Shown: piece after piece, positions 1 to 6,136 of the stretch | Layout: the number at the start of each line of letters is the position of its first letter | How positions within the stretch are numbered: the first letter of the stretch is position 1 | NCBI GenBank assembly: GCA_021732545.1 | Contig: JAKFUW010000233.1 | Span: 1-13,938, forward strand | Direction: 5' to 3' | DNA length: 13,938 bases | DNA from: Alphaproteobacteria bacterium | GTDB taxonomy: Bacteria > Pseudomonadota > Alphaproteobacteria > Rickettsiales > UBA3002 | Notes under the pieces: generated by a model | What the model was told of the DNA's origin: nothing | Databases searched by the model: none | What the model saw: only the letters and a program-made list of their open reading frames with translations | Made by a program: the position numbers and the translations under genes

Positions 1-1
1 C

Positions 2-478
2 ATCAACACCGATGCCGAAGGCCGCTTGGTTTTGGCCGATGCATTGTGGTATACGCAAGACCGTTTCAAGCCGCAATTTATGGTGAATCTCGCCACGCTC
101 ACCGGCGCGATTGTGGTCGCGATTGGCGATACGCGCTGCGGAGTATTTTCCAACAATGATGGCTTAAGCGAACGCATTGCCGCTGCATCCGAAAAAACCG
201 GCGAAATGAGTTGGCGCTTTCCACTGGGCGAAGACTATGACAAACAGATCAACAGCGAAATTGCCGATATGAAAAATGTCGGTGAGGGTCGTGGCGCAGG
301 CTCCATCACCGCTGCACAATTTTTGCAGCGCTTTGTCAATGATGTGCCGTGGGCGCATCTGGATATTGCAGGTGTGGCATGGTCGGGCAAAGGCAATATC
401 AGCGGCCCTAAAGGTGCCACGGGTTTTGGTGTGCGCTTGCTCAACCAGTTAGTGGCCGATCATTACGAAAGTAAATAA
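2..478 (+). CDS. pepA: Leucyl aminopeptidase (M17), C-terminal part; 5' end outside the window
   Basis: This is the C-terminal catalytic domain of a cytosolic leucyl aminopeptidase, a two-metal hexameric exopeptidase that removes N-terminal residues from peptides. The reading frame is open from the left edge and has no start inside the window. The first visible residues are INTDAEGRLVLADAL, the M17 family signature. Its Asp and Glu are metal ligands and its Arg is the catalytic bicarbonate-binding Arg (Asp352, Glu354 and Arg356 in E. coli PepA). About 158 residues are visible, close to what follows this motif in the roughly 503-residue E. coli enzyme, so the C-terminus is complete. Other M17 hallmarks follow, such as the Leu-Thr-Gly-Ala stretch and a conserved Trp-Ala-His-Leu-Asp-Ile-Ala-Gly block near the end. 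holC starts 6 nt after the stop, so the two are probably cotranscribed. In E. coli PepA also binds DNA; nothing here shows whether this one does. Confidence 0.97.
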   Translation: MNTDAEGRLVLADALWYTQDRFKPQFMVNLATLTGAIVVAIGDTRCGVFSNNDGLSERIAAASEKTGEMSWRFPLGEDYDKQINSEIADMKNVGEGRGAGSITAAQFLQRFVNDVPWAHLDIAGVAWSGKGNISGPKGATGFGVRLLNQLVADHYESK

Positions 479-484
479 GCGCTA

Positions 485-937
485 ATGGCTGAGATTCAGT
501 TTTATCATCTGCTCACCACCCCGCTTGAACGCGCCTTGCCTAAACTGATGGAAAAGGCGTTGGAATCGGGGATGCGCAGTGTGGTGCGGGTGGATTCTGA
601 AACGCTGATGCACCAGCTCAATGATGCGCTGTGGACCTATGACGAGCACAGTTTTTTGCCTCACGGCATCATGGATTCACCGCATGCCTGGCAACAACCG
701 ATTCATATCACCTGCCGCGATGAAAATCCAAATGGCGCGAAGGTTTTAGTCGTTACCGATGGCTCGCAGGTCGCGCAACCTGATGACTACTCCAAAATTC
801 TGGATATGTTTGATGGCCATGACCCTGCTTGTGTTGCAAACGCGCGCACCCGCTGGAAACAGTATCAGGATGCGGGCGCGGCGGTCACTTACATCAAACA
901 GCAATCAGGTGGTGGCTGGAAAAAAATGGCGTCATAA
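485..937 (+). CDS. holC: DNA polymerase III chi subunit HolC
   Basis: HolC (chi) is the clamp-loader accessory subunit that links the DNA polymerase III complex to single-strand-binding protein SSB. The 150-residue product has the usual size. It begins with the typical beta strand (AEIQFYHL), a helix of Leu/Glu/Lys-rich residues, and the family-typical block LWTYDEHSFLPHG near residues 49-61, followed by a strand ending in VLVVTDG. The C-terminal WKQYQDAG and GGWKKMAS segments match the family end. It lies 6 nt downstream of pepA, the gene order known from many proteobacteria (pepA-holC, often then valS). Here valS does not follow; a large palindrome and a convergent gene come next. No good Shine-Dalgarno sequence precedes the ATG, so translation is probably coupled to pepA. 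The start is the only ATG at the expected N-terminus. Confidence 0.93.
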   Translation: MAEIQFYHLLTTPLERALPKLMEKALESGMRSVVRVDSETLMHQLNDALWTYDEHSFLPHGIMDSPHAWQQPIHITCRDENPNGAKVLVVTDGSQVAQPDDYSKILDMFDGHDPACVANARTRWKQYQDAGAAVTYIKQQSGGGWKKMAS

Positions 938-940
938 TAT

Positions 941-1088
941 TATAGTCGTTTAAATTAATCATTCCCCATTCAGCGAAAATGGGAGCTTTTGAGAACCGCA
1001 GCGCAGTGTACATTTTAGTACATGAGCAGCGCAAGCGCAAAAAGCTGACATTTGCAGCCATGGGGAATTATTAAGTGAAATGACTATA
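941..1088. repeat. Long imperfect palindromic element (element A) between convergent genes
   Basis: The 148-bp element has arms at 941-969 and 1060-1088 that are reverse complements at 25 of 29 positions; both end in TATAGTC read outward-in. A second inner stem pairs AGCTTTT near 972-977 with AAAAAGCT near 1040-1047. The centre holds a small hairpin, TGTAC/GTACA around 1008-1022. It starts 3 nt after the holC stop. Its right arm covers the last five codons and stop of the convergent O-methyltransferase gene. It could end transcription from both sides, but it lacks the G+C stem plus U-run of a standard intrinsic terminator. Its size and shape suggest a dispersed palindromic element; other copies elsewhere in the genome would confirm that. 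Confidence 0.75.
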
Positions 1089-1727
1089 TCGTCTAATCCC
1101 AATCGTCATTCCTTCTGCTGTGGGCAGCATGATGCCTTCATAATCACCCGAATTCGCCAATCGTTCATTGATCTGTTGCATGGCACGCGTTGCCTCTTTC
1201 GAGGCGCGCTGTTCTGGCACTCCCAGTACTGCACCAAACAACAAACTATTATCGGCAATTACCAATCCGCCTGTGCGAACCAGAGGTGTTACCGCATCCA
1301 GATAGTCAGGGTAGCGACGTTTTTCACCATCGAGAAACACCAGATCAAACCTGCCTGTTATTGTGGGCAGCAGTTCAAGCGCATCCCCTTCTAAAATCAT
1401 GATCGGCAATTGTGATTCACTGGTATGATCACGCGCATATCCAGCATGAAGTGGGTTGCGCTCAAACGAAATCAACTCGCCTCCGGCTGGCAATGAACGC
1501 GCCAACCAAATGCTCGAATAGCCGACAAAACTTCCAAATTCCAAAATACGTTTGGCGTTGATCATTCGTGCCAGCAAATACAGCATTTTGCCCTCGGCTG
1601 CGCTCACTTGCATCCCTGCCAGCAATGATTCTCCGACAGCTCGCACGCGCTGCAGCAACGCGTCTTCTGGTGCGAAAGTTGCCGCAATATAATCTGCCAC
1701 CGCATCCTGATTAATCCGAACCGACAT
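1071..1727 (-). CDS. SAM-dependent O-methyltransferase (caffeoyl-CoA/catechol OMT-like family)
   Basis: This 218-residue protein belongs to the class I O-methyltransferase family (Methyltransf_3, related to caffeoyl-CoA and catechol OMTs). It should transfer a methyl group from S-adenosylmethionine to a hydroxyl, in the cytoplasm; the substrate cannot be told. Motif I is ILEFGSFVGYSS (residues 61-72), the SAM-ribose-binding acid is Glu89, and FDLVFLDGEK (127-136) holds the metal-binding Asp region. GGLVIADNSLLFGAV (153-167) carries the Asp-Asn pair that helps bind the divalent metal in this family. The start lies inside the upstream gene (17-nt overlap) and has a strong Shine-Dalgarno sequence, so the two are translationally linked. 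The last residues, YSHFT plus the stop, are encoded by the arm of palindromic element A, so the natural C-terminus may have been altered. Confidence 0.9.
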   Translation of the reverse strand: MSVRINQDAVADYIAATFAPEDALLQRVRAVGESLLAGMQVSAAEGKMLYLLARMINAKRILEFGSFVGYSSIWLARSLPAGGELISFERNPLHAGYARDHTSESQLPIMILEGDALELLPTITGRFDLVFLDGEKRRYPDYLDAVTPLVRTGGLVIADNSLLFGAVLGVPEQRASKEATRAMQQINERLANSGDYEGIMLPTAEGMTIGIRRYSHFT

Positions 1728-2349
1728 TATCCACCTCCATCATCTGCGGATTGAGCAACGCAATCGAAGGGCCATAATGCCATGCAATTAACCCGCGCAC
1801 ACGCACCCATTTTCCCTTAAGGTTTTCCAGCGCCATACGATCCATTTTTTTCAGCGTTGCAGGCGGAATATAAATCGTGAAATCTTCTTTCCAATGCTCG
1901 CTACTATTTAAAAATGCCTGACCTTTGGTGATGGCAACCGCGTGAACTTTCATCCGCACTGAGCGATATTTTCCAATCTGTGTATCCGTTTGATCAGCAT
2001 CTGTTTTCCACCGCGCTGCAATGGGTATGTGCCATAATTTCTCAAATGCGTCGCTGGGTTGCGGCGCATAAGCAAACGCCGCGCCCTGTTTAATCCACTG
2101 CACTTGCATAATATTATTTTTAGCATCATAAACCAACACACGAGACCTGCCATAGCGATCCGAATTTATTTCCTTAAACGCGACATCACTCTTTGGCCAT
2201 GATCGCTCAATGCGCTTAGCGCCCGTTTCATCAACAATGATATCCGCTAATGTGTAGGACTTATTTTTCCATTGCAGTTGGTTCGGCGGCACAACATGCT
2301 GCGCCACCGCGACGCTGCACATCACACAATAACATAAAATCCATTTCAT
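1711..2349 (-). CDS. Exported thermonuclease-like (SNase/OB-fold) protein
   Basis: The 212-residue protein starts with a probable signal peptide (about residues 1-17, MKWILCYCVMCSVAVAQ), so it should act in the periplasm or outside. Residues about 26-100 resemble a staphylococcal-nuclease-like domain: DRYGRSRVLVYDA (64-76) matches the conserved DKYGR block that carries the second catalytic Arg (R87 in S. aureus nuclease), and the following QWIKQGAAFAY matches its helix-plus-strand. The earlier region, which should carry Asp, Arg and Glu, reads TLADIIVDETG and lacks the usual Arg-Leu pattern, so nuclease activity is doubtful. Residues about 125-207 look like a second OB-like fold: GKWVRVRGLIAW, then GPSIALLNPQMMEV. 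It is the first gene of a minus-strand pair with the O-methyltransferase. Assignment rests on short motifs only. Confidence 0.6.
   Translation of the reverse strand: MKWILCYCVMCSVAVAQHVVPPNQLQWKNKSYTLADIIVDETGAKRIERSWPKSDVAFKEINSDRYGRSRVLVYDAKNNIMQVQWIKQGAAFAYAPQPSDAFEKLWHIPIAARWKTDADQTDTQIGKYRSVRMKVHAVAITKGQAFLNSSEHWKEDFTIYIPPATLKKMDRMALENLKGKWVRVRGLIAWHYGPSIALLNPQMMEVDNVGSD
1734..1738 (-). promoter_or_regulatory. Strong Shine-Dalgarno for the O-methyltransferase, inside the upstream gene
   Basis: Read on the minus strand this is GGAGG, 6 nt before the ATG at 1727. It sits within the last codons of the exported nuclease-like gene. It fixes the O-methyltransferase start and shows that the 17-nt gene overlap is real. 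Confidence 0.8.
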
Positions 2350-2351
2350 GG

Positions 2352-2366
2352 GTGGACAATATCCAC
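2352..2366. promoter_or_regulatory. Perfect 5-bp dyad in the divergent nuclease-like/pagL region (possible operator)
   Basis: GTGGA and TCCAC flank a 5-nt AT-rich centre, directly beside the start codon of the minus-strand gene and about 35 nt before the pagL -10 box. A regulator binding here could act on both genes. The dyad is short and could be chance. Confidence 0.25.
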
Positions 2367-2400
2367 ATCATTGTTGTGATGCACGCATAAATTGTTTAAA

Positions 2401-2406
2401 TATAAT
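2401..2406 (+). promoter_or_regulatory. Consensus -10 box (TATAAT) upstream of pagL
   Basis: A perfect TATAAT lies 22 nt before the proposed pagL start codon. No good -35 box lies 16-18 nt upstream, which would fit a promoter that needs an activator. A start site near 2413 leaves a leader of about 15 nt that still contains the GGAG ribosome-binding site at 2419-2422. It also argues against any pagL start codon upstream of 2401. Confidence 0.5.
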
Positions 2407-2428
2407 GCAATCTTCAATGGAGCCGATC

Positions 2429-2989
2429 ATGAAATTCATCACTCGTATCGCCACTATTTCATGCGCCGTGCTAACAAGTGCGAGCGCCGCGCAGGCGTCG
2501 GATTATTTAAATGTTTATGCGGGTTATTTTGATGTGACTCAAAGCGATAATGCCGCGCTGCAAGTGGGCGCCGAATATCGCTATGATGATGTGTATCACG
2601 GCTTGCGCCCGGGCGTTGGTTTCAACGTCACTAACGATGATGCCATCTATGGTTATGGTGGATTCTTTTGGGATCTGTATCTATCTGATAGCGTGGTATT
2701 CACGCCCAATGTTGTGGTCGGCGGATTCAGCCACGGTGATGGCAAAAAACTCGGGCACGGCATTGAGTTTCGATCTGGCCTTGAATTAAATTATCAATTT
2801 GAACAAGGCGAACGTGTGGGTCTTGCCTTCAATCATATTTCCAACGCCAGTCTTGGCGACCATAATCCAGGAGCAGAGACCTTATTGGTCAATTATCAAT
2901 ATCCACTTAACTGGTTTGCGGATGCTCCCAAAAAACCTCGCTGGTGGGAACAATCTGCACAGCCTGTTCAGCCAACCGCTGCTTATTAA
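2429..2989 (+). CDS. pagL: Lipid A 3-O-deacylase PagL (outer-membrane acyloxyacyl hydrolase)
   Basis: PagL is an eight-stranded outer-membrane barrel that removes the 3-O acyl chain from lipid A, changing surface charge and host or predator recognition. I chose the ATG at 2429 because GGAG sits 6 nt upstream and because it opens a clean signal peptide (about 23 residues, ending ASAAQA before SDYLN). This gives 186 residues. The catalytic triad is visible in NHISNAS: His136 and Ser138, then Glu150 in NPGAE. The His-x-Ser spacing and the 12-residue Ser-to-Glu distance match P. aeruginosa PagL (H126, S128, E140). Alternating aromatic and hydrophobic strands fill the rest. After the last strand (about 153-163) there is a Pro/Trp-rich tail of about 23 residues ending in Tyr, longer than in a minimal barrel. 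The next gene starts 5 nt after the stop. Confidence 0.93.
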   Translation: MKFITRIATISCAVLTSASAAQASDYLNVYAGYFDVTQSDNAALQVGAEYRYDDVYHGLRPGVGFNVTNDDAIYGYGGFFWDLYLSDSVVFTPNVVVGGFSHGDGKKLGHGIEFRSGLELNYQFEQGERVGLAFNHISNASLGDHNPGAETLLVNYQYPLNWFADAPKKPRWWEQSAQPVQPTAAY

Positions 2990-2994
2990 ATAAG

Positions 2995-3933
2995 ATGCGC
3001 TACTGCCTTTTTTTCATCCTCGCATTGATAAATTTCAGCACTCTTTCTGTTGGGTTCGCAAAAGATACTATCTCGCCCGTCATTGGTGTGTCAGGCCATA
3101 ATATCGAGTCGCCTTCGGTGCGCTTTATTTTAGCGAGCTTGTATGAGCTGGGTGCCACGCCAATTCTGCTTGATATTCACCATCCCGAATCGATTCCGCA
3201 AACAATAACTCAACTCGATGGTGTGATATTGGCGGGCAATAGTTTTGACATTAACCCAGCTGATTATGGTGCCAATCCTGACCCGCGTACTCGTAACGAA
3301 ATCTCTGATAAAACAGCAACGGCACGTGCCCAATATGAACTTCAGCTCCTTGCCGCAACGCTCAAAAATAACATCCCCACTTTTGGGATTTGCGGTGGCA
3401 TGCAGCGACTGAATATCACTGATTTTGAAAACGGGCGAGGCACGTTACGCCAACATATTGAGAGTGAAAACCAATATTATCTAACCAACACATTCGATCC
3501 TCACAAGCCCGTTGATTTTATCCGCATCACGCCCAACACAACACTTGCATCGCTGCTGAAAAACACACCCGCCATCATCAAAGAAAACAGCCTTCACCAT
3601 CAGGCGGTGCAGCAGGTTCGTGCAGGGTTCAGAGTAAGCGCAGTCAATGTAGCGGGCACGATTGAGGCGATTGAAGCGGACCCAAAAGGCATCTATGCGA
3701 ATCATCCCTTTTTGCTTGGGGTGCAATGGCACCCGGAATATGGTGCAAGCGCTGCGAGTAAAAAACTGCTTCACGCGTTTGTTGCCAGTGCACAACAGCA
3801 CCATGCAAAGCGCACCATGACAACGCTACCAATAGACGATAGAATCGATGACACATTAGAAGCCGTTTTACGCAAAGGCGGTGACTTTGTTCGCGCCCAT
3901 TATGGCTACGCCATGCCTGCGCTGACGCCTTAA
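2995..3933 (+). CDS. Exported peptidase C26 / class I glutamine amidotransferase-like hydrolase
   Basis: The 312-residue protein resembles PuuD-type gamma-glutamyl-GABA hydrolases (peptidase C26), which cleave gamma-glutamyl amide bonds. The catalytic triad is present: nucleophile Cys133 in FGICGGMQ, and His246 and Glu248 in GVQWHPEY. The oxyanion region is LDGVILAGNS, and ENSLHHQAV matches the family's NSxHHQ block. The usual Arg after the nucleophile (GICRG) is Gly here. The ATG at 2995 opens a hydrophobic signal peptide (about 22 residues, ending VGFA before KDTIS), so the enzyme is probably periplasmic, unlike cytosolic PuuD. About 60 residues follow the HPE motif, giving a C-terminal extension with a charged helix. 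It sits 5 nt after pagL in the same operon, which suggests an envelope role. The substrate is unknown; gamma-linked glutamate in peptidoglycan or small gamma-glutamyl compounds are options only. Confidence 0.85.
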   Translation: MRYCLFFILALINFSTLSVGFAKDTISPVIGVSGHNIESPSVRFILASLYELGATPILLDIHHPESIPQTITQLDGVILAGNSFDINPADYGANPDPRTRNEISDKTATARAQYELQLLAATLKNNIPTFGICGGMQRLNITDFENGRGTLRQHIESENQYYLTNTFDPHKPVDFIRITPNTTLASLLKNTPAIIKENSLHHQAVQQVRAGFRVSAVNVAGTIEAIEADPKGIYANHPFLLGVQWHPEYGASAASKKLLHAFVASAQQHHAKRTMTTLPIDDRIDDTLEAVLRKGGDFVRAHYGYAMPALTP

Positions 3934-3935
3934 AT

Positions 3936-4424
3936 TCAGAGTTTTTTATACATAATATGTACCGCCATCATGCCTTTTTCGCGGTGACGAAAGGCATCGG
4001 GTACGGTACCTACAATATCAAAGCCTAATTTTTGCCAGATCTTTTTGGAGCGGATATTATCTTCCACCACGAAGTTAAACTGCATGGCATAGTATCCTGC
4101 TTTTTTGGCTTCTTCTACCATGCACGCGCCCATGATCGAGCCATAGCCTTTACCCGCATGATGAGGTGATACCATAAAACCGCCATTGGCCACATGATTG
4201 CCTAACCCCAGTTGATTAGCACGCAGATAAAAAGTGCCAACCGCCTCGCCATCTTTCATCGCAACATAAGGCGTTTTTTCGGGCGCAAACCAGATATCAC
4301 ATCCCTGCTCACATGTCAGGTCGGTGGGGTATGAATAGGTTTTTCCGTCACGAATCACCGCTTCAAAAATCGGCCACACCAATGCAAATTCATCGCGGCT
4401 CAAGCGGCGAATTTCAACACTCAT
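3936..4424 (-). CDS. GNAT-family N-acetyltransferase
   Basis: This is a 162-residue acyl-CoA-dependent acetyltransferase of the GNAT fold, cytoplasmic, with unknown acceptor. The acetyl-CoA pyrophosphate-binding loop is seen in HHAGKGYGS (residues 88-96; the Q/RxxGxG/A pattern), preceded by the strand GGFMVSP. The motif B region is FNFVVEDNIRSKKIWQKLGF (117-136), with Asn123 and the usual helix before KLGF, followed by the conserved DAFRH and the terminal MYKKL. Its start codon overlaps the aceB stop as ATGA, so it is translated from the same mRNA as malate synthase. It ends 2 nt from the convergent C26 hydrolase gene with no room for a terminator. Acetylation of a metabolite or of the neighbouring enzyme is possible, but nothing in the sequence shows it. 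Confidence 0.9.
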   Translation of the reverse strand: MSVEIRRLSRDEFALVWPIFEAVIRDGKTYSYPTDLTCEQGCDIWFAPEKTPYVAMKDGEAVGTFYLRANQLGLGNHVANGGFMVSPHHAGKGYGSIMGACMVEEAKKAGYYAMQFNFVVEDNIRSKKIWQKLGFDIVGTVPDAFRHREKGMMAVHIMYKKL

Positions 4425-6034
4425 GCCAGCCTCTCATAAGCAGGGAGCGTTAAAAATTCTACAAATTGCTCTTGCAAAATCAGCTCTAAAAGTAAGTCAG
4501 AGGCCGCAGCATATTGACCCGCCTTAAACACCACATCGCCCACTTGTGCTTTGATCTTTTTCATTTCTTCGGGGAACATTTTCTTGATCATCGCGGCAGT
4601 GATTTCTTTGCCATCCTCGCGTTTTACGCCTTTGTGATGCACCCATTGCCATAATTGCGTGCGCGAAATTTCAGCGGTGGCTGCGTCTTCCATCAGATTA
4701 TGAATCGGCACGCAGCCATTACCATCCAGCCATGAGGCCATATATTGAATCGACACATTGATGTTCATGCGAATGCCCGCTTCGGTGATGGTGCCTTCAG
4801 GAATTTTGACTAAATCGGCTGCTACCACTTTCACATCATCACGCTTATTATGCACTTGGTTAGGCGTTGGCATCAGGCGATTAAACGCCTCTAACGCCAC
4901 CGGAATTAACCCCGGATGCGCCACCCACGTGCCATCATGGCCCCAGCTGGCTTCGCGCTCTTTATCGAGCTTGACCATCTCGAGCGCCTTGGCATTGGCT
5001 GCTTCATCATTTTTAATCGGGATTTGCGGTGCCATACCGCCCATCGCAAACGCACCACGCTTGTGGCACGTATGAATTAAAAGTTCGGAATAGGCTTTTA
5101 AAAATGGCACCGACATTTTCACCTGCACGCGGTCAGGCAAAATGAAATCACCACGGCGTGCGAATTTTTTGATGAAGCTGAAAATATAATCCCAGCGCCC
5201 GCAATTGAGCGCCACGATATAATCTTTGAGCGTAAATAAAATTTCTTCCATTTCATACACCGCCGTAATCACTTCAATCAACACAGTTGCTTTGATGGTG
5301 CCATGGGCAATTCCCATACGCTGTTCAGCATAGGTGAAAATATCGCGCCATAGAGCAGCTTCCAAATGATTTTCAAGTTTTGGCAAATAGAAATAAGGGC
5401 CCGTGCCACGGCTGATTTGTTCTTTGGCATTATGATAGAAAAATAACCCAAAATCGAGCAAGGCACCGCAAATGGGTTTGCCATCATACGTCACATGTTT
5501 TTCATTCAGATGCCACCCGCGCGGGCGCACAATTAACACCGCCAATTCTTTCTCCGCTTTCAGCGCATAATCTTTGCCCTCAGGGCTTTGATACACCAAT
5601 GTGCGGCGCACGGCAGCGGCCAACGCCATCTGCCCTTCCACTACCTTTTCCCAGGTGGGGCTGAGCGAATCTTCGAGATCGGCCATGAACACTTTTGCAC
5701 CGGAATTGAGCGCGTTGATGATCATTTTAGGCTCGGCAGGGCCAGTGATTTCCACACGGCGATCTTGCAAATCAGCGGGGATGGGCGCGACTTTCCAATC
5801 GCCCTCGCGCACGCTTTGTGAGTTTCTCAAAAAGTCAGGCAAAATGCCGGCATCAAAGAGCTTTTGACGCACTGCGCGCTCGCCAAGTAATTCGTCGCGG
5901 CGGCTTTGAAACCGCTCCACCAACTCTTGCACAAACGCCATCGCATCATCGGTTAGCACCTGCTCAAACCCTGCACCAAATGCACCATGAATGGTTAGAT
6001 CCGATTGCGTTTTACTGTGTGATTGTGCGCTCAT
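4421..6034 (-). CDS. aceB: Malate synthase A
   Basis: Malate synthase condenses glyoxylate and acetyl-CoA to malate in the cytoplasm, the second step of the glyoxylate shunt used for growth on acetate or fatty acids. The 537-residue product is the short isoform A (E. coli AceB is 533). Landmarks in order: VRPRGWH with catalytic Arg172, the Mg ligands Glu254 (VLIEVITAVYEMEEIL) and Asp282 (ALNCGRWDYIFSF), HKRGAFAMGGMA, GHDGTWVAHPG, and NLMEDAATAEISR with the general-base Asp450. The C-terminus LPAYERL also matches the family. The start is fixed by AAAGGAG 6 nt upstream. The following gene is a GNAT acetyltransferase overlapping by 4 nt. Isocitrate lyase is not in the window. The 102 nt to the likely brkB start contains a dyad that could bind a regulator. 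Confidence 0.98.
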   Translation of the reverse strand: MSAQSHSKTQSDLTIHGAFGAGFEQVLTDDAMAFVQELVERFQSRRDELLGERAVRQKLFDAGILPDFLRNSQSVREGDWKVAPIPADLQDRRVEITGPAEPKMIINALNSGAKVFMADLEDSLSPTWEKVVEGQMALAAAVRRTLVYQSPEGKDYALKAEKELAVLIVRPRGWHLNEKHVTYDGKPICGALLDFGLFFYHNAKEQISRGTGPYFYLPKLENHLEAALWRDIFTYAEQRMGIAHGTIKATVLIEVITAVYEMEEILFTLKDYIVALNCGRWDYIFSFIKKFARRGDFILPDRVQVKMSVPFLKAYSELLIHTCHKRGAFAMGGMAPQIPIKNDEAANAKALEMVKLDKEREASWGHDGTWVAHPGLIPVALEAFNRLMPTPNQVHNKRDDVKVVAADLVKIPEGTITEAGIRMNINVSIQYMASWLDGNGCVPIHNLMEDAATAEISRTQLWQWVHHKGVKREDGKEITAAMIKKMFPEEMKKIKAQVGDVVFKAGQYAAASDLLLELILQEQFVEFLTLPAYERLA

Positions 6035-6040
6035 TGGGTG

Positions 6041-6047
6041 CTCCTTT
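6041..6047 (-). promoter_or_regulatory. Shine-Dalgarno of aceB
   Basis: On the minus strand the sequence is AAAGGAG followed by 6 nt and ATG. It is one of the best ribosome-binding sites in the window and supports efficient malate synthase translation and the chosen start. Confidence 0.8.
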
Positions 6048-6081
6048 GTGTAGAATAAATGTCATCCATCCATACCATAGA

Positions 6082-6096
6082 TTGCACATTGCGCAA
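6082..6096. promoter_or_regulatory. Imperfect dyad TTGCACATTGCGCAA between aceB and brkB (possible operator)
   Basis: Seven-nt half-sites with one mismatch are centred on a single base, about midway between the divergent aceB and brkB starts. Acetate and fatty-acid regulators often bind TTGC/GCAA-type palindromes near glyoxylate-shunt genes, but the spacing here does not exactly match a motif I can name. The assignment is tentative. Confidence 0.3.
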
Positions 6097-6136
6097 CCCT
6101 ATGGACATTTACACACAAATCATGCACAACTCATTC

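Noticed and set aside
1080..1394. Open frame on the plus strand opposite the O-methyltransferase
   Set aside because: It lies wholly antisense to a gene with clear motifs and shows no family features of its own.
2348..2428. N-terminally extended pagL start at 2348
   Set aside because: The extension would span the TATAAT promoter box and hide the signal peptide; ATG 2429 has GGAG and a proper signal peptide.
3481..3804. 107-codon minus-strand frame within the C26 hydrolase gene
   Set aside because: It is antisense to a gene with an intact catalytic triad, and its translation has no recognisable motifs.
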